DNA from: Doryteuthis pealeii
Lineage: Eukaryota; Mollusca; Cephalopoda; Myopsida; Loliginidae
Direction of reading: 5' to 3'
Assembly: GCA_023376005.1 (NCBI GenBank)
Contig: CM042143.1
Span: 79,100,778 to 79,164,777, forward strand
DNA: 64,000 nucleotides
Of the stretch, positions 48,901-57,782 are shown piece by piece. The translations under genes and the position numbers were made by a program. Every line of letters starts with the position of its first letter. Position 1 is the first letter of the stretch. The notes beneath the pieces were generated by a model. That model was not told the DNA's origin. It saw only the letters and a program-made list of their open reading frames with translations, and did not search any database.

Positions 48901-51900
48901 AAACGTAGCTCATGATTAGGTTATTTGGTATTTGGGTGCCCTAAACATAATTTGAGGCGCTTGATGTGTTGCGGTTATCGTGTTAGGAAGTGAACTGGGC
49001 AACCTGAGTTGATATCCTGAACGAGGCTGTTATATTTTGCATATCGCTTATACCCTTGGGAAAAGTATGCATCCAACTATTCTCTCTCCAGCTATAGGTA
49101 AATAGTACAGAAGACTGGGCTCTTTAACCTCTGAATTCAAACCAGTTGTAGCCCTGGAGAGGGATGGGCCCTGCCAGGCTATTCCTACCCCTATTATTTA
49201 TTATTTTGATTTTTGGGGGCTGTAGCTGTCCTTTTTACTGTTGTAGAAATTGTCATCCCATACTGGGGATGGACATGAGTCCAAAAGGGTTATTTTCCCT
49301 TGCAGCCATGTTTTCGCCTATAGGTGGCTAGGGTATTTAAGCTGTAGCTCGGGAATTCTCAGTCTCTTTCTCTCAGTCCAACAACCACTACGCATGGCCT
49401 AGACGCTTGGTGTCTATGTCCATTGTGGGTGGCTTTGCCCCCCAACCAACCAGCAGCAAGTGACATTCCTTTATGAACATCTGTATCACTTCTTTAGGAT
49501 TAATCCTATCAGCCCCTTTATCTATGTTGCTTTTTATCTCTGTATCTTTATCTATCTGTTTCTATATCTATACTATACCTTGTCATGTATGTATGTCTTC
49601 TACATGTGCTCAGACAAATAAAGTCTATATTTGTTATTGTATATAACTTCTTTGTCGGATTATTTCATGTACATTGGAAAGTTACTTTGGGCCTTCTACT
49701 AAAATATTATAAGAACATTCTCATCTTATACTGTGAAATACACATACAAAATATATTGGCCCTCCAACCTTCTTCTGGTGTTTCTTGTAATCCATTGGGG
49801 TAGATTGTTCTCATTCCATTACAAGTCCGCCCTGTCAGCTGAGGCGTTAGAATGCAATGACTGCACCTCTGCAGAGGGGTAAGACTCCCCCAATGGGGCC
49901 ACCTGTTGGCCGTGGGTGGCGACCCATGATGCTTAAGGATAGAGCCCAGGTGGATGAGCAGTTCATGACATGCAATACTCCACTTTGGCCCTATCTTGGG
50001 CTAGACGGGCGGTCGGAGAGGCCCTTCCGATCAATCGGCTGGTCATGTCAAGCCCTAGCACCTATATGATTTTCCCAACCCTATTGCCCTTATAGCAAGC
50101 CCCAACCCCTTTTTATCATATGGGTGCTAGAAGGCGGTGGCTGCGGGTCTACATGTCCTGGGAATGACGTTAAACTCTATCTGATGGTGAGGTTCCAGTT
50201 CTGGAAGTTTGGGAAATGTGGAGCACCCCTTCATCACCATTGCTCCCTGGTCCACTCTGACCCGGAGTGGTAGTATCTGTTAGGGTCCCATCTATGGGTT
50301 AAATAGAAAAATGTATTTATAAAAAAATTGTATTATCCATTAAGAATTGATTTATTTCAAAACTTTATCGGTATTAAATGACCCACTGAGGTTGATATGC
50401 CATAAAACAAAACAAACCTTATACATTACAAGTGTTAAGATTATAAATGGATTCAATTAATTAAGTTTAAATTGCAACTCTGAAAATCTGTTTCCTTTGG
50501 CCTAATGTTCTTTGAAAATGGAATAATCCATCTCCTACAATAAATGTGGTTAGGGATAAACTCCCTGTTGCAATGTAACCAAATGTTGCTGGTACCAAAT
50601 GTTGCTGGTAGCATGTGACCAAATGTTGCTGGTAGCATGTGACCAAATGTTGCTGGAACCATGTGACCAAATGTTGCTGGTAGCATGACCAAATGTTGCT
50701 GGTAGCATGTAAAATGTTACTGGTAGCATGTGACCAAATATTGCTGGTAGCATGTGACCAAATATTGCTGGTAGCATGTGACCAAATGGCTGACCAAAAT
50801 GGTAGCATGGACCAAATGTTGCTGATAGCATGTAACCAAATGTTACTGGTAGCATGTGACCAAATGTTGCTGGTACCATGTGACCAAATATTGCTGGTAG
50901 CATGTAACCAAAGATATATGATTTGTTTAATGTCATCTATATTGATAAATTGTTAGAAATAATTTTCATGTTAGATCTTTCATTAAGTACATGTGTATTA
51001 ATTGGTAGAACTAATTATATTAGTTGGTTGTATTGAAGTAAGTCATTCAGTCAACAATTGGTTTGAGCAATGTGACTGGCCAAGCACAACTGTATAGTTG
51101 AATGTTAGTCTGTATGGGAGGAAGATTGGTTATCTTTGTAAATACGTGCCAGTCTATCCTGAACTTCCTGAATTGTTGTGGGGTCATTTCTGAACTGAGT
51201 TGAGGAAGTTTTGCAGTTGGTGTTCTTGCATAATTAGCTGATGATGGGAGTGTCACTGGGGGATCCTTAGCTAGCTGTAGTATAGTGAGCATGTCACCCA
51301 TAGTCTTAATGCCCAGTTCCTTAAGCATTGCACGATCCAGCATATGCAAGCTGGACCTTGCAATCTCTTCACTAGAAAATGTCTGGGCATAAGTTTTGGC
51401 AGAGGCAACAGATATGCCTGCCTCAATAAACAGGTTGGTGTTGTATATTGGTTCTAATAGAAACGGAAGAATCGTTTTGGCCATGTTTGACTTGTAATAA
51501 AAAGGCACAAGTGATTATTCCACCAGCTCAGTGCAACTGGATTACGTTGTTGTTGTTGTTATTTGTGAGTATTTGCTAAAGCAAATTGGAACAGTTGGTT
51601 ATATCTTTTAATGGCATATTAACCCTTGTGGGTTATTTAATGTCGAATCTTTTTTTTGTATATATGATTTGCAATTTTAAGCTGTTATATTGCTACAGTT
51701 AGATCCCTTTTGTATATAAGTCTGAAAAGTGAACATAATAACATTACTGGAGTTTGAACTCACATACTATGATGTTGCAGTCCAGCACATTAGCCACTAT
51801 GCCACATTGTTTTTTTAAATCAAGTTTTGATAAATACATGCCCAGTATTATATATTTATATATAGTTTGTTTTATTTTAATATATATGTAAAGTTATCTG

Positions 51901-54900
51901 AGCTAAGTTTCCATTTCAAATTGTCTTCTTTTTTTTTTACTCCTTTAATAAATTTGATGATTTTACTTATTTATGGTACAAATTCTTTGGCATTAAATTT
52001 TTAACTCCCACCCCTCAGACAATATCTTTCAAAAATTGATTTTTACACATTGCCTGGAGGGTGTTTTTTTGTTGTTTTTTGCTTGTATATATAATGATAC
52101 TATATATAATAATAATATATAATGTATAATACTTCATATAATAATACTATGTATATAATAATCATAACTGCTCCTAATTAGAGAAATATGCAAGAGTAAT
52201 GATGATATCTTAGTTATAAACACATGAATTTTCCACGGGTTCAGCTAGTCATTAATAATAAGATATATTCAATAAAGTTAGGAATTCTTGTAACCAAATG
52301 CTGTCAGTCTTATATTTCTTGGAGAAATGGGCACAGCCAAGTTACTTTGCTTACCATGATGGAAGCAAAATGAAGTTACTACAAATATAAATGTTTAATG
52401 CTTTTTAAAATGATTTATTCAACTAATTTAACTTCATTTGAAAAATTGAAACTTCATTGATAAGAAAAAAAAATGTCTAGATGTTTTTTTTTTGTTCTTT
52501 TTCCTGTATTTTTTTTCTTTCTTTTCAGTTCTTGAGCCGATGGACAATTTAATCAAACAAACAATTGAGTACACTAAACAACGGAAAATATTTGGAGCTC
52601 CTGTAATAAACAATCAGTCTGTCCACTATGCACTTGCTGAACTCCAAACAGAAGTAGAAATGTTGAGAGCTCTCTTTTACAAAAGCATTAGTAAGTATCT
52701 TACATTTTTTTCTTTTTTGTCTCATTCTTTTTTTTCTTTAAATTTTAACCTACTACAGTATTGGACTACACCCCTGTTAAAGACTGCTGGTATAATTTTT
52801 TTTATTAAGACAATTGATGTAGTTTATGATAAGTTAGGACAATTTATGACCACTTAATATTTCATATTATTCATGTATCGTAATTTTTTTTTAGTATGTT
52901 AAAAAGGAATTGTCTACTTATTGTTAGGTCCAGCCATGCCAATGAATTATAAAAAAGTGTCTGTGCCTCGTGGACCTGTTTATAACACCTACTGTGAATG
53001 CTGATTGGTTCCCACATTAGCCAACCAGATGTTCAGAAACCAAAATCTGTGTTGGCAGAACTCTATTTAAAGCCAGTTTATCTGCTAGTGTTGAACAAGA
53101 TGGGTGACACACTAGGGTTTGATCATCTCTAGTGATACACTAGGGTTTGATCGTCTCTAGTGGCCTGAACATTGTATTTATATATACCACAATAAAGATG
53201 AGGACAACAGTCCAAAATATCAAAATTATTAACATCAAGTCTCATATCCTAAATACTGACAAATATATCTTTGAATTGGTGTGATGTTGCAGTGCACTGC
53301 TGTTTTGCTGCTCTAACATTTTTTTTTATATCTTCAAATGCAGTTGTTTTTTTCTCTTGCAACCATGACCTTCGTTTGATGATAATTTCCAGTTTCCTTA
53401 TAATTCCTGAGGAAAGTATTAATTAATGAATAATGGTGATTCAATTTCTTTGCCACAATTTGACCTTTTTACAAACTCAAACAACTGTTTTCAAGCCATT
53501 AACCTTCTTTTTTATTATAATTTCTAGTTTTTCTGTAATTTTTTGAGGAAAACAACAATTGATTAATTATGGCGATTCAATTTCTTTGCAATTTCACAAA
53601 GTGACAGTCCACAATCATTGTATGCCACAATTTGATCTTTTACAAACTCAAGGCATCAAATATGTAGTGTTTATAAAAATTACTGCTCCGAAACCACGTT
53701 TGAATTCAACGTGATAATCTGATGATGACTTATTTTAAGGTAATTTAAAAACACCTAAAAAGCCCGAGGTTACAATGGCCTGAACATTGTATTTATATAT
53801 ACCACAATAAAGATGAGGACAACAGTCCGAAATATCAAAATTATTAACATCAAGTCTCATATTCTAAATACTGACAAATATATCTTTGAATTGTTGTGAT
53901 GTTGCAGTGTACTGCTGTTTTGCTGCTCTAACATTTTTTTTTATATCTTCAAATGCAGTGTTTTTTTCTCTTGCAATCATGACCTTCTTCATGATAATTT
54001 CTAGTTTCCTTAGGAAAATATCAATTGCTGAATAATGGTGATTCAATTTCTTTTCAATATCATTAAGTCACACTCCACAATCATTGTATGCTACAGTTTG
54101 ATCTTTTTACAAACTCAAGACAATTGTTTACTAGCCATTATCAAAAGACTAATCACACATTAGGATACCAAATTAAAGAAAAGAAAATCCTCAGAAATTT
54201 TCTATTTTTTGGTATTTCGGAGAATTTTCTTAAAAAAAATTATGACTTTTTTCTACAACTAAAGAACTTTGGGAAATAATCACTTCCCATGTGTTAGACA
54301 CAGTGAAGTTTCATTAAAATGTGAACCAATAATAAAGAATGATTCAGTTTTTTCACTATGTTTTGACAATTCAATTTCTTTGTCCTAAAGTAACACTCCA
54401 CAATCATTGTATGCTACAGTTTGATCTTTTTACAAACTCAAGACAACTGTTTAGATGTCATTAGCAAAAGATTAATCACAAATTAGGATATTAAATCAAG
54501 GAAAAGAAAATTCTAAGAAATTTCCTATTTTTTGGTATTTCTGGGAATTTTCTTTAGAAAATTATGACTTTTTGCTACAACTAAGGGAACTTTGACAACA
54601 ATAATCAAGAAAAATAATCACTTCCTATATCTGTCTAATCCATTGAAGTTTCATTAAAATTTTTGGCAATAATAAAAAAGAAAAAAGAATTACCTCTTTT
54701 ATAGTAAAACAAACTTAATTGCTGCCTGATAGACCAGCATTTAAGCTAGTATATATATAGATATATGTATGTATGTATATGTGTATATGTATGTATGTAT
54801 ATGTGTATATGTATATGTGTGTGTGTATATATATATATGTGTGTGTGTATATTTATATATGTATCTGTATGTATGTGTGTATGTATATATTTGTATCTGT

Positions 54901-55253
54901 GTATATATGTGTATGTCTGTATATCTCTTTTGAGTTTTCTTTGTGGATTAAAATGCTTCTGATTTAATAAAATAAAATAAAATTTATTTTATTTTGTTTT
55001 CAAAACAGAATATGCATTTTCAAAATTTACGAAAAAAAAAAAAAAATTCCGGCTATGAAATTGAACATTTCGTCTGTACCACTTTTGTCTTATAACAGTC
55101 CACTCATACCGTCTCTCTATCAACACATCTTGCTCTTGATGAAGACCAGTTCAATAAAGGGTCGAAACAGATTTCTGTCAGCAAATTTTAACATCATGTG
55201 TTTGTTTTTTCTAAAATATTTATTTCATACTGTCGGATTCACTTCCATTCACT

Positions 55254-55305
<52 letters not shown>

Positions 55306-57349
55306 AGTAAGTATCCCTGAATCTAACCTTCCAGGCTTCTTTGAATGTAGCAATCTCTTTATGCTTTTATTACAGTAACAATATTGTTCTGTTTATGTCT
55401 CCTTATCTTTCCATAAATTCTTTTTTGTTGTTGCTATTACTAAAACAAGGTCAGACTGACTTTGTCTTCAACTCCAGTTGATTTCATTTAGGTTAGTATA
55501 GATTTTTCAGTATTAAGGTGCATGCCTTTTTAAAAAGATTTTTTTTAGTGCTAAATAATTCTAAATAGCAATGTGTTCTAAAAGTGAATTTTCCTTATTG
55601 TTATCATTGAAACTTTGGAAAAAGTAACATCGTAGGTTCTATCATTCTTGGCTTGAAGGATATTTTTCATAAAATCAAAGTTAAAAATATATTTAACATT
55701 TTTAAGGTTAAATTTTTATTGCTTATTTGTCTGAATTTTTGAGATGTGTATTATTTTGATTTTTCAGACTGTTGTCCTCATCTTTATTGTGGTATATAAA
55801 AACATAGCATTTTGGCTGCTGTATGCTGTCTGGTCATTGCTATGCTTAGATAGATAAGGAAAATAGCTGAAGGATACAGTGGCCAAAATGTTGTGTTTTT
55901 TATATACAACAATAAAGATGAGGACAACAGTCTGAAAAATCAAAATTTCATTGCTTATTGCTTGACATTTAATTATAGAGAAAATACTAGGGTGAGTCAA
56001 AAGTTTTGCAATATTTTAGTAATATACATATTTACCATCCCCTCAGCACAAGTAGAGGCTTATGGTCAAGTCTCATTGAAAGTACCAGTGTCCGCCAGTT
56101 AAGCAGCGATGAACTTGTTTAATACTTATATGAGTGACCATTTAAGCAACAGTAGGTACTGTAAGAAACTGAATATCAAAATTACTTGATTCGGCATTAA
56201 ATGAGCTGAATGAAGACTGAAATGTAAAATTAAATAACCAAAAAAGGACAAGGGCAGTGACTTGAAGCATACCAGCTAAACTACTAAGAAATGGTTTAAA
56301 ATGAAGAGGGTTATTTCCTATAAGTCTAACATAAACAAAGGGGAACCACTCTTGACTGATAAATTATTTATTTATTGATCTACTAGGAAAAAAAGAAGAC
56401 AGGGTTAGGGTTACGGTTTAGGGTTAGTTTAATGGTTAAATAAATAAATAATATATCAGTCAAGAGTGGTTCCCCTTTGTTTATGTTAGACTTATAGGAA
56501 ATAACCATGAAGAGGATTCATACACTGGAGTGGCCGAGTTAAATTCTGGATCTCAATCCTATAGAAATGTTATGGTTAGACCTGAGGCTGGTGGTTCATG
56601 CCGGATGTCGCTCTAACCTCTTTCAACTGACTGAATTTTGCAAGGAGGGGTGGGCAAAAGTCCTCAACAGCAAACATTTGGTTGAAATAATTGCTGCAAA
56701 AGGTACTAACTAAAAGGGTTCACATTCTTTAGCATATATCAAATTTTCAGTTTTGGTGAAATAAGTCCCTTTTAAGTGCATTTTAATTGATCATGGTTTT
56801 CCATCCACACAAACACACTGAAATTAAATGGGTTACACGCTTACACACACATACACAGATTTAGGATTTCTCAACCCGTATAAATATTTCTCTATCATTA
56901 ACACTATCAGTACAGCAGAAGGCATGGAATGCAAACACACACAATTTCCCACAATCACAAAAAAACATCAACACAGAAAATGATGACAGCAAGGAGACAT
57001 CAATAACTATGCTGACACAAAAAACATAGACAAGCAGATGCATAGACACTTACAAGATACAGAAGAAACAACAAACGAGTAGCCGCATAAAAAAGAAGCA
57101 AGGAAGTCACTAGGAGTAGCCGTCTCCATACCACCCAAGGAGGTCACGGAGATGATAGCATTAACGTCAATGAGGGAATATATATAGATACCAAAAAGGA
57201 TAAATCAACCATTCTATTCATTCTGAAGAATGGGTATAACATCCGCGAAATATGAAATAAAACGAAACTTAACATTCAAAAACTGAGTTTTTTATATTTC
57301 ACACCTAATGTTTCATGCTAAATCCCAAATAATATATATTATAGACATA

Positions 57350-57387
<38 letters not shown>

Positions 57388-57440
57388 CACACACACACAC
57401 ACATATATATATAAATATATGTATATAGTCGCTGTAAAAG

Positions 57441-57478
<38 letters not shown>

Positions 57479-57684
57479 ATCCACAGACACGTGTTTCGAA
57501 TTATCAAGTCTCTTCAGTGTGGCTAGACATTTTGTGAGCTACCTACAGCCGGGATAGAAATATGAAATAAAACAAAACTTAACATTCAAAAACTGAGTTT
57601 TTTATATTTCACACCTAATGTTTCATGCTAAATCCCAAATAATATATATTATAGACATAGACATATATATATATATATATAAAT

Positions 57685-57715
<31 letters not shown>

Positions 57716-57744
57716 AATATATGTGTATATAGTCGCTATAAAAG

Positions 57745-57782
<38 letters not shown>

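Noticed and set aside
50576..50912. CRISPR-like array
   Set aside because: Units are contiguous without spacers and the DNA is eukaryotic. It is a minisatellite.
50467..50936. Long open frames of repeated PATFGHML residues
   Set aside because: They are produced by the 24-bp minisatellite, which is open in several frames on both strands.
51047..51508. Cellular SAM-domain gene
   Set aside because: No splice sites or neighbouring exons were found, and the C-terminal half resembles retroelement Gag.
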